From positions 15,945,095 to 16,009,094 of the forward strand of contig NC_058163.1 in assembly GCF_020080835.1 (NCBI RefSeq): a DNA stretch of 64,000 bases. The letters are read 5' to 3'. A model generated the notes under the pieces. The model was not told the DNA's origin. It ran no database searches and saw only the letters and a list, made by a program, of their open reading frames with translations. The stretch's first letter is position 1. Each line of letters starts with the position of its first letter. Shown here one piece after another: positions 10,990 to 22,378 of the stretch. Position numbers and translations under genes: made by a program. This stretch comes from Cotesia glomerata. Taxonomy: Eukaryota; Arthropoda; Insecta; Hymenoptera; Braconidae.

Positions 10990-13083
10990 TATTAGCTCTA
11001 CCGAGAGTTCAGGTTTAAGTAATGACGATGCAGCGATGAATATCGAAAAAGAAGCTCGGTTAGTAGAAAACAAACTAATTGTTAAAAAATCAAGTGCAGT
11101 GTATAATTTTTGCTATCAAAATTTTGTCAAGTGGAAAGAGGATAGAAAAATTAAAGAAATAACAGAAAGCGTGTTGCTCGTCTATTTCAATTAACAAAAA
11201 GCTTGAAACCGTCGATGGTCAATGTTGAAAACCCAACTTGACCTCAAACATTCAATTAACATTGACACTTATCACAAATTTAAAACTTTGTTAAAAAATA
11301 ATGGTAAAGGGTTTAAACCTAAGAAGTCTAACGTTTTATCGATGAATAAGATTAAAACATTTCTCAATGACGCTACTGACTAGATTTATCTGGCTATGAA
11401 GGTTAGTTAAAGCTAAATAATATAAATTATAGAATATAATACATATAAATTATTTACAATTTTATTTGTATACAACTATTTTGTTTTATAAATATTTTAA
11501 TTTATTTATAAGTGACGTCGCGCAAGAACTTAATCGAACGCGAATTTATTGTATTTTGTAATTTTTTAAGGATTGTCTTTGGAATAGATAAAGGTAGTTT
11601 TAAATAAAAGAGGATGTCAGTTTAATACATAAAATTGCTTAGATGAAAGTACAAGTACAACTAACTTAAAAAGCTACATACAAATTCTAGTGAAGTTATG
11701 TTTAGATACATTTAAAGGGTAGGGGTTAAAAATGACCAATTACTACCTCTCAAGTCGCACGTGGGCGGTCAGAAGGACTGAGAAATATGTTAGTTTGCAA
11801 GTAGTCATTAACCTTGAGTTTTGAGTAGTCTGGACTCTCACGCTCGACAAATTCCTCAATTTTGGACAGACGGTCATAACGTAATAAAACAGCCTAAGCT
11901 GATAACAAAAAAATGGTAAGACCTTTCCTTATGAATGGTAAGCTTAAAACTTTATGAAGGGTTTGTAAACCTTTAAAATTACATCTACGCATACAAACAA
12001 ACATCTGGACTAAGAAATAAGAAATAAATAAATAAATGTATGCTCAAGAATATTTTATTTAAATCTTTGCGATTTAACAACAACTAAATATTTACAAAAG
12101 TTATTTTATTATAGGTGATACTAATATTCGGTTTTTGTGGGGCATTAAGATCTGGCGAATACTGCTCAATCAAAACTCATGATGTAGAAGACACCGGATC
12201 TCGATTTATCGTTAACATCCGAGATACAAAAAATTATTACCCGCGTTCATTTGTTATTCAAGATGAATACAGTGATAAAGATCGTCAGTATGTTGCTTTA
12301 CGACCCGAAAACACGGAATTAGACAGATTCTTCATACTCTACGATAAAGAAATATTTAAACGTCAACCAATAAGAAAAAATACTATAACTGAAGTACCTA
12401 AAAAAATTGCTGAATTTTTAAAATTACCGTATGCGTCGAGTTACGCAGGCCACTGTTTCAGACGTACCTCAGCGACGTTACTCGCAAATGCCGGTGCAAA
12501 TCTCACTACCCTCAAACAGCACGGTGGGTGAAGGTCGACTACCGTTGCTGAGGGGTACATTGAAAATTCTCTGTGCAACAAAACAAAAATATTTAATCAG
12601 ATTGTTAATTCTAGTGAAAATGTATTAACAGTACGGCAAAATAATTCCTTGAACACAACGACAAAAGATCAGAATTACTCAAGACCTTCGACTTCAACTT
12701 CGAATGTTTCACCTGTGGCTGAATCAACAGTTACTAGAAGCAACGCGAATAAAGAAAATTTACCAGCTATAATAGCAAATACTGTAAATCAAAACGAATC
12801 CACTGAATCATCATTTAATTTTCAAAATGAACCAGTAACTGAAAATTACATCATTTGGGACGAAGAATTCGACAATTTGGAGTTTAATTATCAATTTTTG
12901 CCTATTCCAGACGTCGATCCCAATTTAAAATCTACGAACCAAGAAAAATTACTAGTGAAAAGTAAAAGCTCGAATAATAATTCAACTGATACAAAATCAT
13001 TAGGAGAAGTTAACATGAACAATCCGATAATAAAAATTAATAACTGTAAAATTATGAACGTTACTATTAATTACTCAAAATAA
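10990..13083 (+). pseudogene. Crypton-like tyrosine recombinase, two exons, nearly complete
   Basis: Exon 1 (about 10996-11401) encodes KKSSAVYNFCYQNFVKWKED and SVLLVYFN, the SAM-like DNA-binding half, with stops near 11191 and 11381. An intron with GT...AG ends spans 11402-12114. Exon 2 (12115-13083) encodes the catalytic half: Arg in GALRSGEY, H-x-x-R in HCFRRTSATLLANAG, and the candidate nucleophile Tyr in VAEGYIENS. One in-frame TGA at 12529-12531 replaces a Trp codon in the KQHGGW-type motif. A Ser/Asn-rich C-terminal tail follows. Such enzymes cut and rejoin DNA without an RNA step. No reverse transcriptase is nearby, which favours Crypton over DIRS. Confidence 0.8.
11402..12114 (+). 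other. intron of the recombinase gene
   Basis: GTTAGT donor directly after the LAMK codons and TTATTTTATTATAG acceptor before VILIFGF. The flanking codons join in phase. It contains no gene that I recognise. Confidence 0.75.
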
Positions 13084-13593
13084 TCAAAAATGTGATCGTA
13101 ACTACTATTTTATTGGAGTTATTACTAGTTTGAAAATTTCAATTAATATTGTTATTTTGCTCCTAATTAATGTTACTATTATTGTGTCTCATTTTATATT
13201 TATTGCTATTATTACTACCGCAGTTATTACTATTATAATTATTATTATTATTTTAATTATTACTTGCAATATTATTTAATTATTACTGTTATAATTGAAT
13301 GAGTTTAATAAATAAATTTAATTAATATCGAAATAAATTTCTTAAATTGTGTTAGAGCATCAAAAAAAAATTTTTTTTTTTGACTGGGGGGCTCCGCCTC
13401 GGACCCCGCCGGGGCTTCGCCCCTGGACCCTTATTTTGTCCTTTACCATATCATAAAAGTTCAAAATGATATACTTTTATATAGTTAACTTCATAGTTTA
13501 CGCTGTATCATTGTTTTGCCTGGGTTAACCTCTTATTTGATTATAATAATTTCCTACATAATAAAATTTTGCGAACTTTTGGCTTGGTAGGTG
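13084..13593. other. AT-rich spacer with a GC-rich palindromic island
   Basis: After the recombinase stop comes AT-only sequence. At 13385-13432 a GC-rich island follows, with alternating GGGGCTCCGCC, GGACCCCGCC and GGGGCTTCGCCCCT blocks that can fold back on each other. Such islands occur near ends of mobile elements; here it may mark an end of the Crypton. Confidence 0.45.
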
Positions 13594-13714
13594 AAAAAAT
13601 AGTACGTTCTCCACGGGAAAAAGGCAGGACATTTTATCCCGCATGTTTGCCATTTCACACGCGGGATAAAATGTCCTACCTTTTTCCCTAGGGATACAAT
13701 GTACTATTTTTGAT
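13594..13714. repeat. fold-back element (hairpin of about 45-bp arms)
   Basis: GGCAGGACATTTTATCCCGC (13631-13650) is repeated inverted, with one change, as GCGGGATAAAATGTCCTACC (13662-13681). The match extends outward through AAAAAGG/CCTTTTT and the diverged ATAGTAC/GTACTAT parts. It is likely a small MITE. Confidence 0.75.
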
Positions 13715-13732
13715 ATCGTTTTTATTACACTG

Positions 13733-14524
13733 GTGTGTTGGTGGATTCCTCTTGCAACACTACTGTTAGGCCAACAATCAGGGTTCACAAAATATCCCTG
13801 CTTTTTATGTTTGTGGGATAGTCGCGATCGAAAAAATGACTATGTTAAAAAAGAATGGCCAACGAGAACGAATTTGAATCCTGTTTCTCACAATGTTACC
13901 CGAGAACCTCTAATTGATCCTTCCAAGTACTTATTACCGTCACTTCACATCAAGCTTGGTCTTATGAAGCAGTTTGTCAAAGCTTTAGACAAAGATGGCA
14001 ACTGTTTCGAATATTTGGGGGAAAACTTTCCAGCTATAAGTGATGCAAAATTGAAAGAAGAAATTTTCGATGGACCCCAAATTCGGACTTTATTTCAGGA
14101 CGATAATTTCGAATATGAAATGAACGAGATTGAGAGAGCAGCATAGGCAAGCTTCAAAGAAGTATCACAAAACTTTTTAGGAAATACGAAAAGTGAGAAT
14201 AACGTGAATTTAGTTGAAGAGTTGTTGTACAACTACGATACTTTGGGTTGCTTGATGAATTCAAAATTGCAGTATTTAGATTCTCACCTTTCACACTTTC
14301 CTGAAAATCTTGGCGATTCAGTGAAGAGCAAGGCGAAAGATTCCATCAAGACATTAGTGTAATGGAAAATCGTTATCAAGGAAAGTGGGATATCAATATG
14401 ATGGCAGATCATTGTTGGGCACTGAAGAGAGATCTACCTGAGAAAATACGAAAGCGAAAGAGAAACCTTTTACGTATGTCATTTGAAGATAAAAGGGTTA
14501 GATATAAGCGGAGAACGGATTAAA
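13733..14524 (+). pseudogene. degraded mobile-element protein of unknown function
   Basis: Three frame segments read as one protein. 13733-14146 has GQQSGFTKYPCFLCLWDSR with a C-x-x-C pair, LLPSLHIKLGLMKQFVKALDK and EIFDGPQIRTLF. Next comes EEQGERFHQDI with ENRYQGKWDINMMADHCW. It ends in a basic tail at 14524. There is a TAG at 14144-14146 where a Trp is likely, and a frame change near 14325. I have the impression of a multi-copy arthropod protein found around repeats, but I cannot assign an activity. It lies between the inverted repeat B arms and could be that element's own gene. Confidence 0.6.
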
Positions 14525-14555
14525 ATTAAAAAATAAACGGTTTTGAAAAGAAAAT

Positions 14556-15082
14556 CTAAAATTTATACTCCACAGATCGGATAACATGTTAAAGATTTTT
14601 TATTTTCATTTAAAAATTGATTTTTATCATATTATACTTGATTTATTTTAATTATCAGTGGTTTTTTGCCATTTATTTAGATTTTTAGAGATGTCTGAGC
14701 CATATAAATTCGAGATTTATACTCGGCGGATCGAAGTTCATGAGAATTATGATTGATCTAATTTTATAAAATTTTTTTTAACACAATATCTGGAATTTTT
14801 TGCTTTTTTTTTGCTATTTTTTGCTTTTTTTGCAATTTTTTAGGGTATTTTGGAATTAACTTAAACTTCTAATGGCTTATGGTCTAAATAAACTTCAGAT
14901 AAGTATGAAGCGGTTGGAAATACATAAAAATCATGCTTAGTTTAGGTCAAAAAAATTTTTTAAATTATTTTAAATCGCCGAAACTGCCAATTTTCGTCAT
15001 TTTTTTAGGTTTTTCGAAAATTTGGCGGTGAACGGGTCAAACTAACCTCAAATTCGGATTCAGCGGATCGAAATATATAAAA
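14556..15082 (-). repeat. repeat B right arm
   Basis: Inverted copy of 10179-10712. The CCACAGATCGGATAACATGTT inner end and the GGATTCAGCGGATCGAAATAT outer end mirror the left arm. Confidence 0.8.
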
Positions 15083-15672
15083 ATTAGGGTAATCCAAAAA
15101 AAAAAAAAATTTTTTTTTTTCCAAACAGGCTCAAAAGTTCCTTTTGGGTGTAAAAAAATTTCTGTAAGAAGATGAGCCCTTAATATTGATATTAAGATTG
15201 TCCTCATCGCATTTTTTTTAATTCCCATAAGAATAACATAGGAAAAATTTTTTTGGCTTCTTCTGATTTTTGTACCGTTCAAACGACTGATTGACTTATA
15301 ATTCGCTGTTCTTATCTTTGTAGAGACTTGAACGCTCATAAGGGTCTGACGAAATTTTTTGATTTGTCCACGCGTTCAAAAGTTATTCAAGATCTAAGTT
15401 CAATTTTTCAAAAATTTGATCGAATTTTATAAATTACACCGAAATTGTTGGTTCCAGTGTCAAAATAAGGATTAAATTTTTTGTCAAACATAAATTGGAC
15501 TTCCGATAAATGTTGACCAATGATTATTTTTTATTCAATCAAATGAATGTAATGCTTTTATGGAATTTTTTCGCAATAAACCAAAAAAATAAACAATTTT
15601 ATTCTATTATTATGTTCACTTTCACTTTATTATTAATATTGCTCAAAAAATTACTTATTTATTTATATTCAA
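15083..15672 (+). repeat. repeat C: inner part of the left terminal repeat of the 10121-22932 element
   Basis: TAGGGTAATCC, A-run/T-run, AAACAGGCTCAAAAG, GAGCCCTTAATATTGATATTAAG, CAAACGACTGATTGACTTATA and TGTTCACTTTCACTTTATT. The same blocks run inverted in 22880-22379 and then, past the inserted repeat A, in 16669-16604. Confidence 0.8.
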
Positions 15673-15797
15673 TCTTTATTATTGGAGTGATTTTTTATTA
15701 TAATTTGGAAAACGTTGTCGATAGCTACGAACAACCTGTAATAAATACAGCAACTGTTCATCATTTTTAGTTAGGCAACAGTTATATTTTTTAATTA

Positions 15798-16610
15798 GTG
15801 CAATACCCTGTTCAGCAAGGTCATTCGTTACTTTTAAAGTTTAGAAAAATTCAAGACAAATTTCAAAGCTTCCTTTTTGTGTCTCAATTGGTGTGGCTTC
15901 CTTATCGCTATCATGTATTGGAAATTATGTTACGAGGAGTTCTTGAAGTTTTTTGGAACACTACATCTGGTCCTAACGTGCCGATTTCTCTTCGTTTCAA
16001 AAAAGGATGGGATAACATTGATCAAATTAAATATAAAACTGGAATAGAGAATAAGACTATGGTAACCGCTTTAAATAAAGATAAGATGGAAATTATTAAT
16101 TTCATTAATGATTGCTTACAGTTAAAAATTGTTTATTATATTTCCTTGATAAAATCAAAACTAATCTTTTCAACTTATGTTTATTAATTTAGTTTTTTGG
16201 ATGTCGGATCCTCGAGATGATTACCGAGAGCTTTTGTTATTAACTTTAGTTTTTCATAACAGTTGTCCGACTCATACGTATACTTTCAAGCGTCCTGGTG
16301 TTAAATTAAAAATCGTTATTAGATAACGATTTGAGCGACGTTGTTTCAAAAAACTCATTGGAGCTATTTGAAAAATTTGATTTACCCTCTGATTTCATAG
16401 AAGAAGATATTTCTACATGGCCCAATGATGACAGCTTCAAAATTTGTCAACGAACGACGTTGCTGAACGGGGTATTGCACTAATTGAATAATATAACTGA
16501 TGCCTAATTAAAAATGCAGAACAGTTGAAGTATTTATTACATGTTGTTTGTGGCCATCGACTACGTTTTACGAATTGTAATAACAAATCACTTCAACGGT
16601 AAATATTAAA
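15798..16610 (+). pseudogene. gene remnant inside the inverted-repeat element, unnamed multi-copy family
   Basis: Exon 1 holds LVWLPYRYHVLEIMLRGVLEVFW, SGPNVPISLRFKKGWDNID and NKDKMEIINFIND. After a likely intron ending in ATTTAG near 16193 come DPRDDYRELLLLTLVF, VSKNSLELFEKFDLPSDF, STWPNDDSFKICQRT, NDVAERGIALIE and CLIKNAEQLKYLL. Frames change several times and stops are present. The parts recall a family repeated many times in arthropod genomes, with no function known to me. Its place between the only intact inner ends of the terminal repeats suggests it is the element's own gene. Confidence 0.6.
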
Positions 16611-16669
16611 TATAAATAAATGAGTAATTTTTTGAGCAAAACTTATTAATAGAATGAAAGTGAACATAA
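16604..16669 (-). repeat. inner end of the right terminal repeat of the 10121-22932 element
   Basis: Inverted match to 15601-15672 (TGAGTAATTTTTTGAGC, GAATGAAAGTGAACAT). It is separated from the rest of the right terminal repeat (22379-22932) by repeat A, with TAA duplicated at 16667-16669 and 22376-22378. Confidence 0.8.
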
Positions 16670-17547
16670 AAATTAGAAAAACAGGAGACCCTGAGGCCAT
16701 CCGTGCAACTTCCCGCTCATTTCATAACTAGGTGCTTAAAATTGCACTAATGATGCTTTTGAGCTCTCCGAGCTCAAAAATACTATTTATGTGCTATTTT
16801 GAGCTCTCTGAGCTTGAAGAGATAACTTTTCATGCTTTTGAGCTCTTCGAGCTCAAAGGTCTAATAGAAGTTTGATAAAACACAATGTTTCAAATTTTTA
16901 AACCGTAATAACTTTTGAATGAATAAACCGATTTTTACACAGTTGGCGGCGATCGACGTAGTTTTTTTATGTTAAAAGCTGATTAGTTTTTGGAATTGAT
17001 CAGTAAAGCCGTTTAAAAGTCATTCCAAAAAATATCGGAGTTATGTTGAAAAAGCTCTAGTTTCCAAATATTTCGTCGAGGATATCTCTCGAAAGAATAA
17101 AACGATTTTTACGTTCTAGGCGGCGATCAATGCAGTTTTTTAAGTTCTAAAAATTATTCTATTACATCATAAACGATCCGATAAGAAATGTTGAAGTTAT
17201 GTGAAAAAAACACTTTTTTCGGTTTTCTTTCGTTCACGATATCTCTCGAACGAATCAACCGATTTTGACCGGATCAGCGGTAATCGACGTGGTTTTTCAA
17301 GGTCAAGGGCGAATTAGTTTTAGGAGTTGATTGATCGAGCCGTTTAAAAGTTATTCCAAAAAAAAAAACCACTTTCAAAATTGATTTTTTTTTCATTTTT
17401 TTTGAGATTTTTCAAAATTTCTCAAAATCTATCGGTCCGAATCGGTTCAAATTCTCAGGAAATTTAAGTTTGAGAGGACTCTTTAGAACGCCATTTGGTT
17501 GGTTCCGATCGGTTAAGTCGTTCAAAAGTTATAGGCGATTCACATAC

Positions 17548-17586
<39 letters not shown>

Positions 17587-17937
17587 TACTCGGGGCAGAA
17601 GAGATACTGCTACCGGGCGCGTCTCCCCGAGCGGATGGGAGAACGCTCGCTGTCCTTGGATGACACTGAGTCTCTTAGTTGACAAGGAACAGAGGGTAGT
17701 AGCTAAATAAAATACGCTCCCGTGGACAAAACTCCCCTTAATGAGTTGGTCACACTAACTGACCTAGCAAGAAGAAGATCGTTCTCTGTTGTAACCCACT
17801 GGGAGTGTCCGGAACCTGTGTCATAGTTTCCGACGACACAGGCCACGGCTGATGTAAGCTTGCTCTGCCGAGGTGTATGTTACAGCAGTAGATCAGGAGC
17901 CAGCCACTTCGAGCTGGATATAACCCCTTAAGTGTAG

Positions 17938-18471
17938 CGAGCGCCTTCCGCACAATATCTATGAAAGCAGTGTGTGTCATTTCCGGAACTTTGCCTCTCA
18001 GAGACTCAGCTGAGGAAAGACGGATCCTTTACCAACGCAAGAAATCAACCACACTGAGCGCTGAGGAGCTTAGAACAGAAGAACGGCAGAAGAGCATAAG
18101 TCGATGGCAACTACAGTAGGATGCCACAGTGAAGGGTAGGTGGACGCATCGTCTCATATCAAGGATCAACGTTTGGCTAAACCGGAGTCACGGTGAGGTC
18201 AACTCTTATCTTACGCAGATGTTATCAGGACACGGCTGTTTCCGGGCGTATCTCCACCGCTTTAAGCATGATAATTCCCCAGAGTGCCCGTCCTGCCCAG
18301 AAGTCAATGAAGATGCATGTCTTCTGTGAGTGCCCACGTTTTTATCCACAGCGAGATGAGCTGGAGAATATCCTGAAGAGGAAAATCCAACCAGAGACAA
18401 TAGTAGAAGCAATGCTGTCATCAGAGGCTGCCTGGAACGCCACAAACACGTTTGTCACGGGAGTCCTCTCA
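17938..18471 (+). pseudogene. R1-clade reverse transcriptase, C-terminal tail
   Basis: SAFRTIS, SAEELRTEERQKSISRWQ and GRWTHRLISRINVWLNRSHGEVN, then LTQMLSGHGCFRAYL and CPSCPEVNEDA are typical of the R1 clade, including the start of its C-terminal zinc motif. The frame breaks after the zinc motif begins. The coding sequence resumes beyond the inserted transposon: VLS at 18463-18471 joins SDLRSIEKRRANDAH at 21893 in frame, with one copy of TCA counted. Confidence 0.8.
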
Positions 18472-19175
18472 CAAGGAAACTCTCTCCGGTGTCCCCCTCC
18501 GATTTTCATGAAACTGAGATATGTTATTCTCCGTCGAAATCTAAGAGACACGTATTTTTTTTTATCTGCGGAAAAACATTTCTAGGGGGTGAAACTACCT
18601 CTCAAAGTTTAGCCTCCAAAGGGGTGTTTTTCAAGTTTCGCATACTTGCAGTTTAAATAATCGAATGGGACCAATTGCATAATTTTCAAGGTGGAAAATC
18701 ATGAAAAATGCTTTTGGTTTTATAATAAAACAATGGATAGAACAAAAGTTATGAGGGTTGAAAATCACAAAACTTTTATAAAAAAAAAACTATTCGATGG
18801 ATTTCAATGAAACCAACGGCAATCGGAAGAGGAAAAAAAAAGTAGAGAATACGTCTTTCGGGGTTTTTCCGAAAAAATAAGTTTAGGGGGTGAACATCCC
18901 TTAAGCATATCTACATTGACCACCAAGAAAATATCGTTTTTTATATTAATTTCGATATGAATTCATCAATAATAATTTGTTCGTACATTTCTAGCATTTA
19001 GAAAATAATAATAATATTATATCTTAATATTTTACTTACTTGTTTACTTCTCATCCCAAACTTTATTTTGTGTATCGGGACATCAAATATTATAAATGTC
19101 ATGTAATGTGAATCTGTTTTGGAAAAAAAAGAAAAAAGAAAAAATGCTTACAATATATGCTTTACTATAATCAAA
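18472..19175 (+). repeat. left terminal inverted repeat of the DNA transposon
   Basis: Matches 21185-21889 inverted, with few differences, including GGGGGTGAACATCCCTTAAG-type and CCCAAACTTTATTTTGTGTATC blocks. Confidence 0.85.
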
Positions 19176-19279
19176 TTAAATTTAAAAATAATTTACAAAT
19201 GATTTTTTACAAAAATATTTAATATTTCTGATGTTTATGAAATTTAATACTTAAATTCATCATTTTGTCATATGCAGAT

Positions 19280-20967
19280 CTATTCAATATATGTTTTGCA
19301 ATCGTGATGTTCATGAAAAAAATGTTGAAAACACAACGACTTTTTGCACCATGAACAGCGGATAATTGCTATATTTTGACAACCAGGAACCTCACAATGA
19401 GAATAGCATGATCCGTGGAATGCAAAATCCACAGGATTTTCGAACTCATCTGGTTTTACTTCTGTGTAGCCACTTTTGTACCACGAGTACTTGAATAAAT
19501 TTATGTACCGAGGAGATGACAATTGGATATGTGTAAGTGATTGTAATTTTATAATGTTATTTCGTAAATGCAAGTTTATGTCCAAATTCATCAAAACTGT
19601 ACGATCCGAAAAATATCGAACAAAATTTTTCCATACTCGGAATCCAAAAACATCAAGCGGTTGAATTTTCCCAGTTGTACCTTTTGGTAAGATCATTACT
19701 TCAGTATCTTCATTTGTTGGTTTAACGCTTTGTACAACTTGAGGACAATGCACAGTCCATGAGTCAATTAGTAATAAAGATTTTGGGCCCACATTTGGAA
19801 AAAACACCCTCTCCAACCAAATTTTGAAATGATCTGAAAATTAAAAAATATGAACTATTTGTATCAACAATAACTTATGCGCAAACCAGAAAAAAAAATA
19901 AAGAATAATTCGTACCTGATGTAAGTTTTCCTGATTTTGATGCTTCTATGTATACATTATGAGGTCTAAAAAGTGTTGTTTCAACTATTGGTCCAAATTT
20001 ACCACTTGGTTCTTTTAGAACCAAAAAAAGTGGGGATAAAAGCTTTCCATCAGCGGATACAGTTGGTTGAACTGTGTAACTATGAGTAGTAGAAGTAACA
20101 GATTGTACAAGACATTCTACTTGCTTCTCTCCTTCAACAGCTAAAGTTCGACCGGAATGCATTTCCAACTGAAAACCACTTTGATCTGAATTATATACGT
20201 TTGCTAATTCATAAATTTTAATTTTTTGTTTTACATTATTGACGAATTCCTCAGCTTGCTGTTTTAATGATTTACTATCTTCAATGGTTTTGGACGTGAT
20301 AAACTTATTTATTTTTCTTGATACGATGCGATGTGCTCTTTTGAATGACGCGATCCACTTTGTTGATGCTTTAAAACGGAAATCTTCCGCACTAATTTCT
20401 TTTTGAGCTTGTAAGGCCCATCTTTTTATGTCACAATCATGTACGATTAAACCTGCATCTATAGCTGCTTTGAAATTTTGTAATGTATATTCACAAATTC
20501 TTGCTAATTTTTCCTTATAAGTCCCTCCCTGATTTAAAGTATGAGCCCATCTTCGTAACTGTCGCACAGATTGTACCTTTCTAAATTTTTGTCTAACACT
20601 GTCTAAACTTAAATTTTTTTTTTTTGCCACTACGCCAGTACTCGACGGCTTTCAATTTATATTCATAAGATAAATCTTCAACATCCTTAGTGCATTCGTC
20701 GATAGGTGTTTCTTGATCAACTAGTGCATTTGCCCACTCTTTATCTTCCACGATTTCCATCGTCCAATCTTTATACGGTTCTTGGAAATGCAAAGAACTT
20801 TCTTCGACCATTTCGACTCCGGAGTATTCGTTCATAGCATTGAGTAAAATATTTTCAAAACTTTCTTTGATTTGTATTTCTTCGTCATTTACTGGCGATT
20901 CTGGAATGTTCATGACTTGAAATGTTGTTAAGAGTAGTCTTATAACATTTATAGGATTGACTTCCAT
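19280..20967 (-). CDS. pogo-like DDE/D transposase, two exons, one frameshift
   Basis: Exon 1 (20967-19916) starts with an acidic leader. An HTH region follows (SYEYKLKAVEYWRSG, then LSLDSVRQKFRKVQSVRQLRRW), then a CENP-B-like second HTH (STKWIASFKRAH). The first catalytic Asp is in YNSDQSGFQ. A 1-base excess in a 12-A run (20614-20625) breaks the frame. The intron 19915-19834 has GTACG...TTTTCAG ends. Exon 2 (19833-19280) has the second Asp in LLIDSWTVH and the third in KIQPLDVFGF, then a Cys/His-rich tail (CEVPGCQ, CSWCKKSLC, HEHHDC) likely to bind zinc. It would cut at the terminal repeats. Apart from the homopolymer slip it looks intact. Confidence 0.8.
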
Positions 20968-21184
20968 TTTGCTCTATGTACTAAAATAAAGATTTTCGTA
21001 CAATTTTAAATTATTCACTTATTAAAAAAACACGATTATAATATTGAATTATAAAAGATGAAGTACATCGCAGTAACTAAACTAATCTCGAAATGATACA
21101 TTTATTTATACTATGTTGTTTTTCACATTACTGACTCATATATACTAAAAATATAATTATCTCTTTTTTTGTATGAGATAACGA

Positions 21185-21889
21185 TGAATGATTATTATGA
21201 TTATAATAAATCATTATAAGCATTTTCTTTTTTTTTTTTCCAAAGCAGATTCACATTAAATGACATTTGTAATATTTGATGTCCCGATACACAAAATAAA
21301 GTTTGGGATGCGAAGTAAACAAATAAGTAAAATATTAAGATATAATATTATTATTATTTTCTAAATGCTAGAAATGTACGAAAAAATTATTATTGATGAA
21401 TTCATATCAAAATTAATATAAAAAACGATATTTTCTTGGTGGTCACTGTAGATATGCTTAAGGGATGTTCACCCCCTAAACTTAATTTTTCGGAAAAACC
21501 CCGAAAGACGTATTCTCTACTTTTTTTTCCTCTTCCGCTTGCCGTTGGTTTCGTTGAAATCCATCGAATAGTTTTTTTTTTATAAAAGTTTTGTGATTTT
21601 CAACCCTCATAACTTTTGTTCTATCCATTGTTTTATTATAAAACCAAAAGCATTTTTCATGATTTTCCACCCTGAAAATTATGCAATTGGTCCCATTCGA
21701 TTATTTAAACTGCAAGTATGCGAAACTTGAAAAACACCCCTTTGGAGGCTAACTTTTGAGGGGTAGTTTTACCCCCTAGAAATGTTTTTCCGCAGATAAA
21801 AAAAAATACGTGTCTCTTAGATTTCGACGGAGAATAACATATCTCAGTTTCATCAAAATCGGAGGGGGACACCGGAGAGAGTTTCCTTG
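21185..21889 (-). repeat. right terminal inverted repeat of the DNA transposon
   Basis: Inverted match to 18472-19175. Its outer end GAGTTTCCTTG abuts the TCA duplication. Confidence 0.85.
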
Positions 21890-21892
21890 TCA

Positions 21893-22197
21893 GACCTGCG
21901 GTCCATAGAAAAAAGAAGAGCGAATGACGCCCATTAGAAGGAGGAAAGAATAACACCGTAGCCACCAGAAGAAAGAGCAGTAGCTAGATCCTCCCCTCAC
22001 AAAGTAATGCCTGACGGCGGTTTCCATGAGGGATTAGGGGAATGAGGAAAAGGGGTTTATGGTTAAGTGGGTAGGGGCGCTAGCGTCGAGTTTTAGTATG
22101 ACACTGCGTCGGTTCGCCACATATCCAGGCCAAACAGCTATGCCTAGAATCCGTGAAAAGGATTCCCCCCCCCTTAAAAAAAAAAAAAAAAAAAAAA
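21893..22197 (+). other. 3' end of R1-clade LINE copy 1
   Basis: Last codons of the LINE (ending ANDAH, stop), a 3' untranslated part with CGCCGTCAGGCATTACTTTG in inverse sense, and a poly(A) at 22177-22195. It matches 23343-23600 on the opposite strand. Confidence 0.75.
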
Positions 22198-22378
22198 CAC
22201 ACATACATACATACATACATACATACAGACATAGTGACAACCTTGCAGGGATAGTCAGGGAAGCTTCCTGTGAACTTCAAACGTCGAGATCTGATGAAAA
22301 CTCGATTTCCGCAAAAGAGGGTGAAAACAATAGCTTCCCGATTTTTAAAAATCTTCGATTTTCTCAGCGGAAAGTTAA

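Larger units (their letters stand above)
10179..15082. mobile_element. composite with inverted arms (repeat B), Crypton-like recombinase and a second gene
   Basis: Arms of about 530 bases, 10179-10712 and 14556-15082, are inverted copies: both carry GACCCGCTGAATCCGAATTTGA-type outer parts and AACATGTTATCCGATCTGTGG inner parts. Together they interrupt the left terminal repeat of the surrounding element, whose uninterrupted form is seen at 22880. Inside are a tyrosine recombinase gene and a degraded gene of unknown function. The arms may belong to a transposon encoding the second gene, with a Crypton inserted later. Confidence 0.6.
18472..21889 (-). mobile_element. DNA transposon with about 0.7-kb inverted repeats and a pogo-like transposase
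   Basis: The ends are CAAGGAAACTCTCTCCGG and its inverted copy. They are flanked by TCA at 18469-18471 and 21890-21892, which are one codon in the interrupted LINE, so the 3-bp duplication is certain. Inverted repeats run 18472 to about 19175 and about 21185 to 21889. The single gene between them has two exons. A 3-bp non-TA duplication is not that of classic pogo elements. Confidence 0.85.
17586..22197 (+). mobile_element. R1-clade LINE copy 1, internally deleted, split by a DNA transposon
   Basis: The LINE body is 17586-18471 plus 21893-22197. 17586-17935 is non-coding and is probably the 5' region; at about 17938 it jumps to the C-terminal reverse transcriptase tail, so most of the ORFs are deleted. 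The 3' part ends in a poly(A) of about 19 bases. On both sides lies the AC/CATA microsatellite of repeat A, which fits microsatellite-targeted R1-clade LINEs such as Mino and Waldo. Confidence 0.75.
16670..22375 (-). mobile_element. repeat A copy, split by an R1-clade LINE
   Basis: The minus-orientation end AAATTAGAAAAACAGG, then CAACTTCCCGC, two GAGCTC palindromes, three ACTTTTAAACGG modules and (AC)n occupy 16670-17585. The other half, from (CATA)n to AGCGGAAAGT, is 22198-22375. The intervening LINE entered in the microsatellite. TAA flanks both outer ends as a 3-bp duplication. Confidence 0.8.

Noticed and set aside
10990..13083. DIRS retrotransposon for the tyrosine recombinase
   Set aside because: No reverse transcriptase, RNase H or internal complementary region found nearby.
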